Positions 53,853 through 63,371 of a DNA stretch of 64,000 bases are shown here, one piece after another. The position numbers and the translations under genes are program-made. The notes beneath the pieces are model-generated. The model saw only the letters and a program-made list of their open reading frames with translations, was not told where the DNA came from and did not search any database. This stretch comes from Crocinitomicaceae bacterium (GTDB lineage Bacteria > Bacteroidota > Bacteroidia > Flavobacteriales_D > Crocinitomicaceae): the NCBI GenBank assembly GCA_024643365.1, contig JAHENC010000022.1:1-64000 (forward strand), read 5' to 3'. The number at the start of each line of letters is the position of its first letter. Within the stretch, counting starts at the first letter, position 1.

Positions 53853-55208
53853 ATGGCAGGTAGAAAGTTACTTATCGAAAACGTACATATTCCAGGCATC
53901 GAAACATTTGATGTCTACCGAAAAAATGGTGGATACGCATCTGTTGAGAAGGCTTTGAAAAAAATGACTCCGGACGAAGTTGTCGAAGAAGTGAAGAAAT
54001 CTGGACTTCGTGGACGCGGAGGAGCTGGATTCCCAACAGGGATGAAATGGTCATTTTTGGCGAAACCAGAAGGAGTTCCAAGATATTTAGTGTGTAACGC
54101 TGATGAATCTGAACCTGGAACATTTAAAGACCGCTATTTGATGGAGAAAATTCCTCATTTATTGATTGAGGGAATGATTACATCCAGTTATGCATTGGGT
54201 GCGAATGTTTCCTACATCTATATTAGAGGTGAATTCATGTACATTCTCCACATATTGGAGAAAGCAATCGCCGAAGCCCGTGCGAATGGAATGCTTGGTA
54301 AAAACATCATGGGATCCGGTTACGACTTAGATCTTGTTGTTGCTCCAGGTGGCGGTGCTTATATCTGTGGTGAAGAAACAGCATTATTAGAATCTTTGGA
54401 AGGAAAACGTGGAAATCCACGCATGAAACCACCATTCCCAGCAGTCAAAGGACTATGGGGATGTCCAACAGTTGTGAATAATGTTGAAACCATTGCAGCT
54501 GTTGTTCCAATTGTGAATAACGGAGGCGAAGAATATGCGAAAATCGGTATTGAACGCAGCACAGGAACAAAATTAATTTCAGCTAGTGGAAACTTGGTTC
54601 GTCCAGGTGTTTACGAAATTGAAATGGGTGTTTCTGTAGAGGAATTCATTTACGGTGATGATTATTGTCGTGGAATTGCCAACGGAAAACGTTTGAAAGC
54701 GTGTATTCCTGGTGGATCATCTGTTCCGATTTTACCGGCACATTTAGTGACCAAAACAGCTGCAGGTGAAAACCGTTTAATGACTTACGAAAGTTTAGCT
54801 GACGGTGGATTTGCTTCTGGATCAATGTTAGGTTCAGGTGGATTCATTGTATTTGATGAAGATCAGTGCATCGTTCGCAATACGTATACATTTGCTCGTT
54901 TTTATGCGCATGAATCATGTGGACAATGTTCACCATGTCGCGAAGGAACAGGCTGGATGGAAAAAGTATTGCACCGTCTAGAAAATGGACATGGTACAAT
55001 GGAGGACATTACGCTATTGGAAGAAATCAATAAAAAGATTGAAGGAAATACCATTTGTCCATTAGGTGATGCTGCTGCATGGCCAGTTGCTGCTGCGATT
55101 CGTCATTTCCGTGAGGAATTTGAATGGCATGTGACGCATCCAGCGGAAGCACAAACAAGAAATTATGGTTTAATCCAACCTCGTGTTGAAGAGATAAAAG
55201 CGCTATGA
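53853..55208 (+). CDS. nuoF: NADH-quinone oxidoreductase subunit F
   Basis: 451 residues. NADH/FMN site: GLRGRGGAGFPTGMKWSFLAK, NADESEPGTFKDR, GAYICGEETALLESLEG. Cluster N3 ligands: ESCGQCSPCREGTGWM and a distal Cys in NTICPLGDAAAWPV. This is the NADH dehydrogenase proper, passing electrons from NADH via FMN to the Fe-S chain. Its stop overlaps the nuoG ATG as ATGA. Six bases after nuoE. Confidence 0.97.
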   Translation: MAGRKLLIENVHIPGIETFDVYRKNGGYASVEKALKKMTPDEVVEEVKKSGLRGRGGAGFPTGMKWSFLAKPEGVPRYLVCNADESEPGTFKDRYLMEKIPHLLIEGMITSSYALGANVSYIYIRGEFMYILHILEKAIAEARANGMLGKNIMGSGYDLDLVVAPGGGAYICGEETALLESLEGKRGNPRMKPPFPAVKGLWGCPTVVNNVETIAAVVPIVNNGGEEYAKIGIERSTGTKLISASGNLVRPGVYEIEMGVSVEEFIYGDDYCRGIANGKRLKACIPGGSSVPILPAHLVTKTAAGENRLMTYESLADGGFASGSMLGSGGFIVFDEDQCIVRNTYTFARFYAHESCGQCSPCREGTGWMEKVLHRLENGHGTMEDITLLEEINKKIEGNTICPLGDAAAWPVAAAIRHFREEFEWHVTHPAEAQTRNYGLIQPRVEEIKAL

Positions 55209-56167
55209 TTAAAGTAACGATTGACGATATTGAAGTAGAAGTAGAACCGGGTACATCGATTCTGAATGCCGCTCGTCAAATTGGTGGCGAAGTTGTTCCA
55301 CCTGCAATGTGTTATTACAGCAAACTTCCAGGAACTGGAGGGAAATGTAGAACATGTTTAGTAGAGGTTGCTGCAGGATCTACTGCTGACCCACGTCCAA
55401 TGCCAAAATTAATGGCATCTTGTTCGACAGCAGTGATGGACGGAATGATTGTAAAAAACAAAACGAGTCAACGCGTTCACGATAATCGTGGAGGTGTTGT
55501 TGAGTTTTTGTTAATCAACCATCCACTTGATTGTCCTATTTGTGACCAAGCAGGTGAATGTCATCTTCAAGATTTAGGATACGAACATGGTTCCGCAAAA
55601 ACACGCTATCGTGAGGAAAGAAGAACCTTTGATCCAATCGACATTGGTAACAAAATCAAATTGCACATGAATCGTTGCATTTTGTGTTATCGTTGTGTAC
55701 ATGTAGCGAATCAATTGACTGACAAACGTGTACATGGTGTGATGCACCGTGGAGAACATGCGGAAATCAGCACATACATTGAAAATGCAGTAGACAATGA
55801 TTTCTCTGGAAACATGATTGATGTTTGTCCAGTTGGTGCATTGACTGACAAAACTTTCCGATTCAAAAGCCGTGTTTGGTTTTTGAAACCAATGGAAGCA
55901 GAATGTGCATGTACAAAATGTTCAGGAAAAGCGGTTGTTTGGATGTTTGGAAATGAAATTTACCGTGTTACTGCCCGCAAGGATAAATATGGTGAAGTAG
56001 AAAACATTGAAGACAAAACAGCTTGGATTTGTAACGATTGTCGTTTTGAGAAAAAAGACCCGAGCGCATGGAACATTACTGGTCCTCGCAAAATCGATCG
56101 TCACTCTGTTATTTCTCAAGGGAAATATGCTACAAAAATTGATAAAGGACTAAATAAAATTGGATAA
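55205..56167 (+). CDS. nuoG: Short NADH-quinone oxidoreductase subunit G
   Basis: Only 320 residues against about 700-900 in most bacteria. Present: 2Fe-2S N1b (Cys36, Cys48, Cys51, Cys73); His-Cys3 cluster N5 (His106, Cys110, Cys113, Cys119); 4Fe-4S N4 (Cys158, Cys161, Cys164, Cys208); and a stub of the following Fe4S4 domain with Cys234, Cys236, Cys239, Cys276 and Cys279. The whole molybdopterin-like C-terminal region is missing. nuoH follows directly (TAATG), so this is not a sequencing break. The electron path to NuoB needs only N1b, N4 and N5. A short form is, from memory, usual in Flavobacteriia. Confidence 0.93.
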   Translation: MIKVTIDDIEVEVEPGTSILNAARQIGGEVVPPAMCYYSKLPGTGGKCRTCLVEVAAGSTADPRPMPKLMASCSTAVMDGMIVKNKTSQRVHDNRGGVVEFLLINHPLDCPICDQAGECHLQDLGYEHGSAKTRYREERRTFDPIDIGNKIKLHMNRCILCYRCVHVANQLTDKRVHGVMHRGEHAEISTYIENAVDNDFSGNMIDVCPVGALTDKTFRFKSRVWFLKPMEAECACTKCSGKAVVWMFGNEIYRVTARKDKYGEVENIEDKTAWICNDCRFEKKDPSAWNITGPRKIDRHSVISQGKYATKIDKGLNKIG

Positions 56168-57195
56168 TGGATACAGCAATGCTCATAGAAAAATCAGCTT
56201 TGGTATTATTGCTTTTCCTCATATCACTTGGAGTTGCAGCATATCAAACGTATTTTGAACGAAAATTAGCCGCTTGGATTCAAGACCGCGTTGGTCCGGA
56301 TCGCGCTGGTCCCTTTGGAATCCTTCAACCGATTGCCGATGGGACAAAAATGTTCTTGAAAGAAGATTTTATTCCAGCAAAAGCAGATAAATGGTTATTT
56401 ATCATTGGACCTGGAATATCCATGTTTACCGCGCTTATCACAAGTTCAGTGATTCCTTGGGGAACAAATGTGAATTTATTTGGACGTGATATCAGTTTAC
56501 AAGTAGCAGACTTCAACATTGGAATCCTATTTGTTTTTGGAGTAGTTTCTATTGGTGTTTACGGAATCATGATTGGTGGATGGGCATCGAATAACAAGTA
56601 CTCTCTTTACGGAGCCATTCGTGCGTCATCTCAAATGATTTCTTACGAATTAGCGATGGGAATCTCTGCAATTACGATTGTGATGTTAACGGGAAGTTTG
56701 AGTTTAAATGACATCGTTCAAAGTCAGCATGGAATGAATTGGAATGTTTTCTATCAACCACTTGCTTTCTTTATCTTCTTTATTACTTCGCTTGCAGAAT
56801 TAAACCGTGCTCCTTTCGATTTACCGGAATGTGAATCGGAGTTAATCGGTGGATACCACACAGAATACAGTTCCATGAAATTAGGATTGTACTTATTCTC
56901 TGAATACACATCCATGTTCGTTTCTTCGGCAATTATGGCTGTATTGTTCTTTGGGGGATATAACTTCCCTGGAATGGATGCCTTCTCCGGAAATACCTTA
57001 GCGATCTTAAGTATCGCAGCATTTGCATTGAAAATATTCTTGTTCATCTTTGTGATCATGTGGATTCGTTGGACCATACCTCGCTTCCGCTTTGATCAAT
57101 TGATGCACCTTGGATGGAAAGTATTAATTCCTGTTGCGATTGTCAACATGTTGATTACCGGCTTAGTAGTTGCTTGGAATCAAGGATGGATGTAA
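56167..57195 (+). CDS. nuoH: NADH-quinone oxidoreductase subunit H
   Basis: 342 residues, about eight membrane helices. Signatures: YFERKLAAWIQDRVGPDRAGPFGILQPIADGTKMFLKEDFIP in the first loop, SYELAMGIS, ELNRAPFDLPECESELIGGYHTEYSSMKLGLYLFSEY (the acidic loop of the E-channel), and WIRWTIPRFRFDQLMHLGWK. It forms the quinone chamber with NuoB and NuoD. The ATG shares a base with the nuoG stop. Confidence 0.98.
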   Translation: MDTAMLIEKSALVLLLFLISLGVAAYQTYFERKLAAWIQDRVGPDRAGPFGILQPIADGTKMFLKEDFIPAKADKWLFIIGPGISMFTALITSSVIPWGTNVNLFGRDISLQVADFNIGILFVFGVVSIGVYGIMIGGWASNNKYSLYGAIRASSQMISYELAMGISAITIVMLTGSLSLNDIVQSQHGMNWNVFYQPLAFFIFFITSLAELNRAPFDLPECESELIGGYHTEYSSMKLGLYLFSEYTSMFVSSAIMAVLFFGGYNFPGMDAFSGNTLAILSIAAFALKIFLFIFVIMWIRWTIPRFRFDQLMHLGWKVLIPVAIVNMLITGLVVAWNQGWM

Positions 57196-57207
57196 AAGAA
57201 ATAAAAA

Positions 57208-57750
57208 ATGGAAAGTTTAACTAATAGAAAGAAAGTCGTTTCCGACAAGCCCATGACTTTGTGGGAGAAAATCTACATTCCAGCGATTGTTGGCGGGATG
57301 ATGACGACGATGAAACACATGCTTCGTCGACGTAAAACGATTAAATACCCAGAAGAAACACGTGTATTCGCACCAGTTTACCGTGGACAACACGTTTTAA
57401 AAAGAGATGAGCAAGGACGTGAAAACTGTACAGCTTGTGGACTTTGTGCCGTAGCTTGTCCAGCGGAAGCAATCACCATGACATCTGCTGAACGTGTAAA
57501 AGGTGAAGAACATTTGTACCGTGAAGAGAAATATGCTTCTAGCTACGAAATCAACATGTTACGTTGCATTTTCTGCGGACTTTGCGAGGAAGCGTGTCCG
57601 AAAGAAGCCATTTTCTTAACAGATAGAATCGTAACAACGGAATTTGAACGCGACGAATTCATCTATGCAAAAGACAAGCTAGTTGAAGCAGTTGATGATC
57701 GCATCGACATTACAAAAAGACAATTCACCGGAAAAAGAACTGAAAAATGA
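57208..57750 (+). CDS. nuoI: NADH-quinone oxidoreductase subunit I
   Basis: 180 residues with two 4Fe-4S motifs for N6a and N6b: CTACGLCAVACPAEA and CIFCGLCEEACPKEA, each also giving the last Cys to the partner cluster. The N-terminal amphipathic helix (TLWEKIYIPAIVGGMMTTMKHML) sits on the membrane. It carries electrons from NuoG to NuoB. The stop overlaps nuoJ as ATGA. Confidence 0.97.
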   Translation: MESLTNRKKVVSDKPMTLWEKIYIPAIVGGMMTTMKHMLRRRKTIKYPEETRVFAPVYRGQHVLKRDEQGRENCTACGLCAVACPAEAITMTSAERVKGEEHLYREEKYASSYEINMLRCIFCGLCEEACPKEAIFLTDRIVTTEFERDEFIYAKDKLVEAVDDRIDITKRQFTGKRTEK

Positions 57751-58262
57751 GTTTACAAATGATCTCCGTGATATTGGGAAGTTTAACGATTGCATCAGGA
57801 TTGATGGTCGTTTTAAGCAAACACCCAATTCGAAGTGTAATTTACTTGGTAATTACCTTCTTTTTTATCTCTGCCATGTACATTTTGATGAATGCGCAGT
57901 TTTTAGCAATCGTTAATATGATTGTTTATGCAGGAGCAATTATGGTCCTTTTCTTATTCGTTTTGATGTTGTTAAACTTGAACAAGGAAATGGAACCTGA
58001 GTCCACACGAATGAGTGTGATTACCGCTGTGATTGCAGGTGGAACACTTTTCCTTGTGATGATTACCGCATTAAGAGACACGTTTCAATATGGAAAAGGC
58101 TACGTTCAAGTTGCAGTTCAGGATGCTGGACTCGTTGAAAAATTAGGTAAACTACTTTTTTCCAAATACCTCGTGCCGTTTGAAATCTCTTCTATCCTAT
58201 TCATCGCTGCGATGGTTGGGGCTGTATTACTAGCGAAAAGAGAAAAACAAATCATCGATTAA
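57747..58262 (+). CDS. nuoJ: NADH-quinone oxidoreductase subunit J
   Basis: 171 residues, five membrane helices, with the conserved third helix AIVNMIVYAGAIMVLFLFVLMLLNL where the pi-bulge links quinone chemistry to pumping. The C-terminal helix SSILFIAAMVGAVLLAKRE is also typical. Coupled to nuoI by ATGA. Confidence 0.96.
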   Translation: MSLQMISVILGSLTIASGLMVVLSKHPIRSVIYLVITFFFISAMYILMNAQFLAIVNMIVYAGAIMVLFLFVLMLLNLNKEMEPESTRMSVITAVIAGGTLFLVMITALRDTFQYGKGYVQVAVQDAGLVEKLGKLLFSKYLVPFEISSILFIAAMVGAVLLAKREKQIID

Positions 58263-58272
58263 GAACTAAAAT

Positions 58273-58596
58273 ATGGAACAGTTAAACAATATAGGGGCAT
58301 CCTTAGATTTTTACATTTTCGTATCCATTGCTTTGTTTAGCATTGGAGCGATTGGTGTGCTCACAAGAAAAAACATGATTGTCTTATTGATGTGTATCGA
58401 ATTGATGCTAAATGCTGTGAATTTGCTTTTAGTGACGTTCTCTACCTTCTTTGGAAATGGAGAAGCACAAATCTTTGTCTTCTTTATCATCGTCGTTGCC
58501 GCGGCAGAAGCTACCATCGGATTATCCATTTTAATTATGGCATACCGAAACAGCAAATCCATCGATATCGAAATGTTCAACAAATTAAACGGTTAA
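58273..58596 (+). CDS. nuoK: NADH-quinone oxidoreductase subunit K
   Basis: 107 residues and three membrane helices. Helix 2 has the two conserved Glu residues, one in LMCIELMLNAVNLLLV and one in FFIIVVAAAEATIGLSILI (helix 3), that relay protons in the MrpC-like subunit. Ten bases after nuoJ. Confidence 0.97.
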   Translation: MEQLNNIGASLDFYIFVSIALFSIGAIGVLTRKNMIVLLMCIELMLNAVNLLLVTFSTFFGNGEAQIFVFFIIVVAAAEATIGLSILIMAYRNSKSIDIEMFNKLNG

Positions 58597-58600
58597 GAAA

Positions 58601-60529
58601 ATGGGAAAAGATCTGTTATTATTGACCTTGATTTCTTTGCCTTTAATTGGCGCTGCTATCAATGGTATACTTGGAAAGAAAATGCCGAAAATCATTGTTG
58701 GTTCGCTTGCGACTATCTTGGTGTTCGTTTCTTTCCTTATCGGACTGACGTTATTTACAGGGTTGGATAAAACGACCATTGTTCATTTGTTTCAAGTAGC
58801 GAAATTTGATGATTTCACCTTGGATGCGAACTTTCAAATTGATTCATTATCTATTTGGATGACCTTAATCATCACAGGAATTGGTTCTTTGATTCACTTG
58901 TTCTCGATGGGTTACATGAGCCATGACGAAGGATACCATAAATTCTTCACGTATTTGAACTTGTTTATTTTCTCCATGCTCCTTTTGGTATTGGGAAGTA
59001 ACTACTTTGTCTTATTCTTCGGTTGGGAAGGTGTAGGTATCTGTTCATATTTATTGATCGGATTCCATTACAACGATACCGAAAAAGGAATTGCCAACAG
59101 TTTAGCTGCGCGTAAAGCCTTTATCATGAACCGTATTGGTGATGCTGGATTATTGTTCGCATTATTCATGATGTTAAACAAATTCCACACACTAGAATTT
59201 GTTGAAATTGGAAAAATGATCGCTGCTAGTCCTGAGTTGTATACTGGAATTGCTGGAGCGATAACTTTATGTCTATTCTTAGCTGCAACTGGAAAAAGTG
59301 CTCAAATACCATTGTTCACTTGGTTACCTGATGCCATGGCGGGACCAACGCCCGTTTCGGCATTAATCCACGCGGCGACAATGGTAACAGCCGGAATATA
59401 TTTAACCGTACGTTCAAACTTCTTATTTGAATTAGCTCCAACAACGAAAGATTTAATCTTGGTGATTGGTATTGCGACGACTGTTGTCGCGGCGTTTATT
59501 GCCATGCGTCAAAACGACATTAAAAAAGTATTGGCTTATTCAACCGTTTCGCAATTGGGATTAATGTTCGTTGCCCTAGGAATGGGTGCTTACACCGTAG
59601 CCTTGTTTCACGTTACAACACATGCTTTCTTTAAAGCTTTGTTATTCCTTGGTTCAGGAAGTGTCATTCACGCTATGTCTGACGAACAAGACATTCGCAA
59701 AATGGGCGGATTATCTAAATTAACTCCGATTACACACATCACCTTTTTAATTGGAACCCTTGCAATTGCTGGATTCCCATTCTTGTCTGGATTCTTTTCC
59801 AAGGATGAAATTTTAGCACATGCATGGATGTCGAGTCCATTGGTTTATGGAATTCTCATGATTGCTGTTACTATGACCGCCATTTATATGTTTCGTTTGT
59901 ATTTCTTGGTTTTTCACGGTTCGTTTAGAGGCGGCGATAAATTGAAATCTCATGTACATGAAAGTGGATTATCCATGACAATTCCGTTGATGGTGTTAGC
60001 TGTTCTTTCTGTTTTTGGTGGGATCTTGAATTTACCCGGTATTGTTTTTCATAACGCTGGACATTGGATGTCTCACTTTTTAGAAAGCACAACCTACGGA
60101 TTAAATCAAATTGAAACAGAACACATGGATGGAAATCAATCCATCATGTTGATGTGTATAGCGAGTATTGTTGCATTATCAGTGATGGCTTGGGCCTATT
60201 TGACTTATGTGAAGAAGCAAGCAATTGCGAAAGAAGATGTAGATATGACTGCCTGGGAAAAATTATCGAGCAACAAATTGTACATCGATGAATTGTACCA
60301 AACAATTTTTGTTCAACCAATCTTGTGGTTGTCCACTACCCTATCAAGTCAATTTGAACAACGCGTTTTGACGAATGGAATTTTCCGCTTGACCAGTGCT
60401 ATTGAAGCAAGTGGTAATTACACACGTAAATGGCAATCAGGTTTCTTGTCAAGTTATCTTTTCTGGATGGTTATGGGTATCATCGGATTTATTAGTTATT
60501 ACATTATAAAATCAACATTTTGGAACTAA
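58601..60529 (+). CDS. nuoL: NADH-quinone oxidoreductase subunit L
   Basis: 642 residues, an antiporter-like pump subunit with about 16 helices including the long C-terminal lateral arm. Signatures: FFGWEGVGICSYLLIGFHY (TM5 Glu), KSAQIPLFTWLPDAMAGPTPVSALIHAATMVTAGIYL (TM7 Lys, discontinuous helix), DIKKVLAYSTVSQLGLM, THAFFKALLFLGSGSVIH, GFPFLSGFFSKDEIL. Its stop lies inside nuoM by 10 bases. Confidence 0.98.
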   Translation: MGKDLLLLTLISLPLIGAAINGILGKKMPKIIVGSLATILVFVSFLIGLTLFTGLDKTTIVHLFQVAKFDDFTLDANFQIDSLSIWMTLIITGIGSLIHLFSMGYMSHDEGYHKFFTYLNLFIFSMLLLVLGSNYFVLFFGWEGVGICSYLLIGFHYNDTEKGIANSLAARKAFIMNRIGDAGLLFALFMMLNKFHTLEFVEIGKMIAASPELYTGIAGAITLCLFLAATGKSAQIPLFTWLPDAMAGPTPVSALIHAATMVTAGIYLTVRSNFLFELAPTTKDLILVIGIATTVVAAFIAMRQNDIKKVLAYSTVSQLGLMFVALGMGAYTVALFHVTTHAFFKALLFLGSGSVIHAMSDEQDIRKMGGLSKLTPITHITFLIGTLAIAGFPFLSGFFSKDEILAHAWMSSPLVYGILMIAVTMTAIYMFRLYFLVFHGSFRGGDKLKSHVHESGLSMTIPLMVLAVLSVFGGILNLPGIVFHNAGHWMSHFLESTTYGLNQIETEHMDGNQSIMLMCIASIVALSVMAWAYLTYVKKQAIAKEDVDMTAWEKLSSNKLYIDELYQTIFVQPILWLSTTLSSQFEQRVLTNGIFRLTSAIEASGNYTRKWQSGFLSSYLFWMVMGIIGFISYYIIKSTFWN

Positions 60530-61965
60530 TCTTTTTACCACTTATTTTTGGAATTATAGCGTTTTTTCTTCCCTCAAAATGGGTTAGACCGTACGGATTA
60601 ATTGCCAGTATCGTTGTGTTGCTATTTTCGATCGATCATTTAATAAAATTTGATCCAGAAAACTACGTACTGATGCTTAATCCAGCGGAGGTTTTCCCCT
60701 TAGGATTAACGTTTAAAATGGGCTACGATGGATTGGCATTAGTGATGGTTTTATTAACCAATGCTGTCATCAGTATTATTTTATTGGCAAATTGGAACAG
60801 AGCTATTTCTTCCAATGCACGTTTTACCGGATTAGTACTTTTGATGCAATGTGCGTTAATTGGTTTATTCACATCGCTTGATGGTATTTTGTTTTACACA
60901 TTCTGGGAGTTAACCCTGATTCCAATTTTCTTGATTCTATATTGGTTTGGAAAACAAGAGAACAACCGTGCATTATTCAAATTCTTTTTGTATACTTTAC
61001 TGGGCTCATTAATGATGTTATTGTCATTCATCGGATTAGCTTACTTTTCACCGAACTTCTCTTACTTTCAATTAGTGCAAGCAAATTTCGATGGAAAATC
61101 AGTGGAAGCCGCATTAATCATGGGAGGAATCCTATTTGCATTTGCTGTAAAAATCCCGTTATTTCCTTTCCACACCTGGCAAGCGCCAACATATACAAAC
61201 GCACCGATGGCTGGAACTATGTTACTTTCAGCATTGATGTTAAAAATGGCATTGTTCGGGATGATTAAATGGATGATTCCAATCGGATTTGAAGGTCTGG
61301 TTTATTTAAAATGGCCCGTAATAACTCTTGGCGGCATCGGAATCGTTTATGGAGCCATTATCGCCATGAAACAAAAAGATTTGAAAACATTGTTCGCTTA
61401 TGCATCGATTAGTCACTTAGGCTTAATCGCAGCGGGAATCATGCTATTTACTTTTTCAGCAATTGAGGCATCGATGGTTCAAATCATCAACCACAGTATT
61501 GTTGCTGTAGCCTTGTTTCTTTGTGCTGGGATCATTGAAGACCGATTGCAGACAAGAAACATCGATTACTTAGGGGGAATCGCGAAAGTTGCTCCTCGCT
61601 TTGGCTTCTGGTTTGCGGTGATGACTTTTATTTCCGTTTCTGTTCCATTTACAGCTGGATTCATCGGAGAATTCATATTGATCAAAGAATTGTTTACTGC
61701 TCATTGGGTGATTGGAATTACGGCCGCCTCAACACTGGTATTCGGTGCTGTTTACATGTTGCGTGCGTATCAAGCATCCATGTTTGGACCGACGAATGTG
61801 ACCGTATTTGCGGATTTAACATGGAACGAATATGCTGTTTTCGGAATTTTAACACTTGCAGCAGTTGGATTTGGATTATATCCTCAATTAATCATTGATT
61901 TCATTAAACCAAGTATCAAATTCACACAAGAATTGATGGCGGGAGATTTAACATTTACAAAATAA
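60520..61965 (+). CDS. nuoM: NADH-quinone oxidoreductase subunit M
   Basis: 481 residues, the middle antiporter-like subunit: FWELTLIPIFLILYWFG (TM5 Glu), AVKIPLFPFHTWQAPTYTNAPMAGTMLLSALMLKMALFGMI, KQKDLKTLFAYASISHLGLI, PFTAGFIGEFILIKELF. No ATG is available: the chosen start is TTG at 60520, with an in-frame stop (TAG at 60493) upstream; ATT at 60517 is the only other near candidate. The start overlaps the nuoL end by 10 bases, so reinitiation after nuoL probably delivers ribosomes. Confidence 0.96.
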   Translation: MELIFLPLIFGIIAFFLPSKWVRPYGLIASIVVLLFSIDHLIKFDPENYVLMLNPAEVFPLGLTFKMGYDGLALVMVLLTNAVISIILLANWNRAISSNARFTGLVLLMQCALIGLFTSLDGILFYTFWELTLIPIFLILYWFGKQENNRALFKFFLYTLLGSLMMLLSFIGLAYFSPNFSYFQLVQANFDGKSVEAALIMGGILFAFAVKIPLFPFHTWQAPTYTNAPMAGTMLLSALMLKMALFGMIKWMIPIGFEGLVYLKWPVITLGGIGIVYGAIIAMKQKDLKTLFAYASISHLGLIAAGIMLFTFSAIEASMVQIINHSIVAVALFLCAGIIEDRLQTRNIDYLGGIAKVAPRFGFWFAVMTFISVSVPFTAGFIGEFILIKELFTAHWVIGITAASTLVFGAVYMLRAYQASMFGPTNVTVFADLTWNEYAVFGILTLAAVGFGLYPQLIIDFIKPSIKFTQELMAGDLTFTK

Positions 61966-61969
61966 TAAG

Positions 61970-63322
61970 ATGGACGCAGTAATTATCATATTTATCACAG
62001 GACTAATCGGACTGTTTGTTGGGATGTTAAAAAAGAGTGAATTGACACTTGCGGTTACGTCAATCGGCTTAATAGGTGCATTTATTTCCATGTTCTACAT
62101 CAACGAATCTCAATCATTCTTTAGTTCTTATGCTGGATTAACGTTTTCACGCACACAACAAATGTTTGCTTTGTTAGCGATTGGACTCACCTTGCTTTCC
62201 GTATTGTTGGGTTATGTGTTTTACAAAGAAGAAGAAGAACACACCGCTGATTACTATGGATTAATTCTCTTTTCCTTGACTGGAACCTTGTGTTTAATCG
62301 GATTCAGCAACATGTTCATGTTCTTTTTAGGATTGGAAATCCTGTCTATTCCTATTTATGTCCTAGTTGGAATTCAAAAGGGGAATTCACTGGCATCTGA
62401 AGCATCTGTGAAATATTTCTTTACAGGATCGTTCGCTACAGCCATTATGTTATTTGGAATTGCGTTAATTTATGGTTCAACTGGTTCGTTCGAACTAAAT
62501 GAAATTCGCATGGCGGTTGACATGGGGATGTCACATTCACCGATGTTAATTATTGGTGTCTTGATGATGATGGCGGCGTTTATGTTCAAGGTTGGTGCTG
62601 TTCCTTTCCATTTCTGGGGGCCAGATGTTTATCAAGGATCTTCAAATGCTGTCATGGCGTACATGGCATCAGTCGTGAAATTAGCCGCGTTATTTGCGTT
62701 TGTACATTTGTTTAATTTCACCTTCAATGCCTTAACGCCTTTCGTTTCTGGATTGGTTCTTTTTGCCATTATTGTATCTTTATTCTTGGGATATCTTTCC
62801 GCCTTGAAACAAACATCCTTCCGCAGAATGATGGCTTATTCCAGTATTGCCAATACAGGATTTGCATTGTTTGCCGTTTTAAATCAACAATTTGGAGAAG
62901 CATCGTTGTGGATATTTATGATTGGCTATGCGAGTTCAACCGTTGCATTAATCACCATCAATATGATTGTCGAGAAAGAAACAGATGAACTAACAAACTG
63001 GAAAGGAATTGGGTATTCAAATCCACTAATTGGCATCACATTAGTTATTTCTCTTTTGTCCATGTCCGGAATTCCACCATTCACTGGATTCTTCGGGAAA
63101 TACTTATTGCTCTCAAGTGCTTTTGCGAATTATTTACCATTCGTTATTTTAGCGATCATTGCTTCCTTAATAGGAGCCTATCTATACTTGCGTTTAATGG
63201 TGCTTGCACTTGCCCGTGAAGGAGAAGGACAGAAAATCAAAATGACACCTATACAAGCGGTTGTACTAATTATTTCGGTAGTTGGAACAATCGGTGGATG
63301 GTTGGTTTTGATGATTAAGTAA
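61970..63322 (+). CDS. nuoN: NADH-quinone oxidoreductase subunit N
   Basis: 450 residues, about 14 helices, the third antiporter-like subunit: FLGLEILSIPIYVLVGIQKG (TM5 Glu), KVGAVPFHFWGPDVYQGSSNAVMAYMASVVKLAAL (TM7 Lys and half-helix), LKQTSFRRMMAYSSIANTGFAL, GIPPFTGFFGKYLLL. Last gene of the operon, 4 bases after nuoM. No hairpin terminator is seen in the 49 bases before the next gene, so some read-through into the sigma factor gene is possible. Confidence 0.97.
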   Translation: MDAVIIIFITGLIGLFVGMLKKSELTLAVTSIGLIGAFISMFYINESQSFFSSYAGLTFSRTQQMFALLAIGLTLLSVLLGYVFYKEEEEHTADYYGLILFSLTGTLCLIGFSNMFMFFLGLEILSIPIYVLVGIQKGNSLASEASVKYFFTGSFATAIMLFGIALIYGSTGSFELNEIRMAVDMGMSHSPMLIIGVLMMMAAFMFKVGAVPFHFWGPDVYQGSSNAVMAYMASVVKLAALFAFVHLFNFTFNALTPFVSGLVLFAIIVSLFLGYLSALKQTSFRRMMAYSSIANTGFALFAVLNQQFGEASLWIFMIGYASSTVALITINMIVEKETDELTNWKGIGYSNPLIGITLVISLLSMSGIPPFTGFFGKYLLLSSAFANYLPFVILAIIASLIGAYLYLRLMVLALAREGEGQKIKMTPIQAVVLIISVVGTIGGWLVLMIK

Positions 63323-63371
63323 AATCGTCCACATAACCCAACCAGTTTATACATTTCTCGTCTTAAGCTCA

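Noticed and set aside
55205-56167. Short nuoG as a frameshifted or broken gene
   Set aside because: The stop overlaps the nuoH start, no leftover coding sequence for the missing part exists between them, and all essential ligands are intact.
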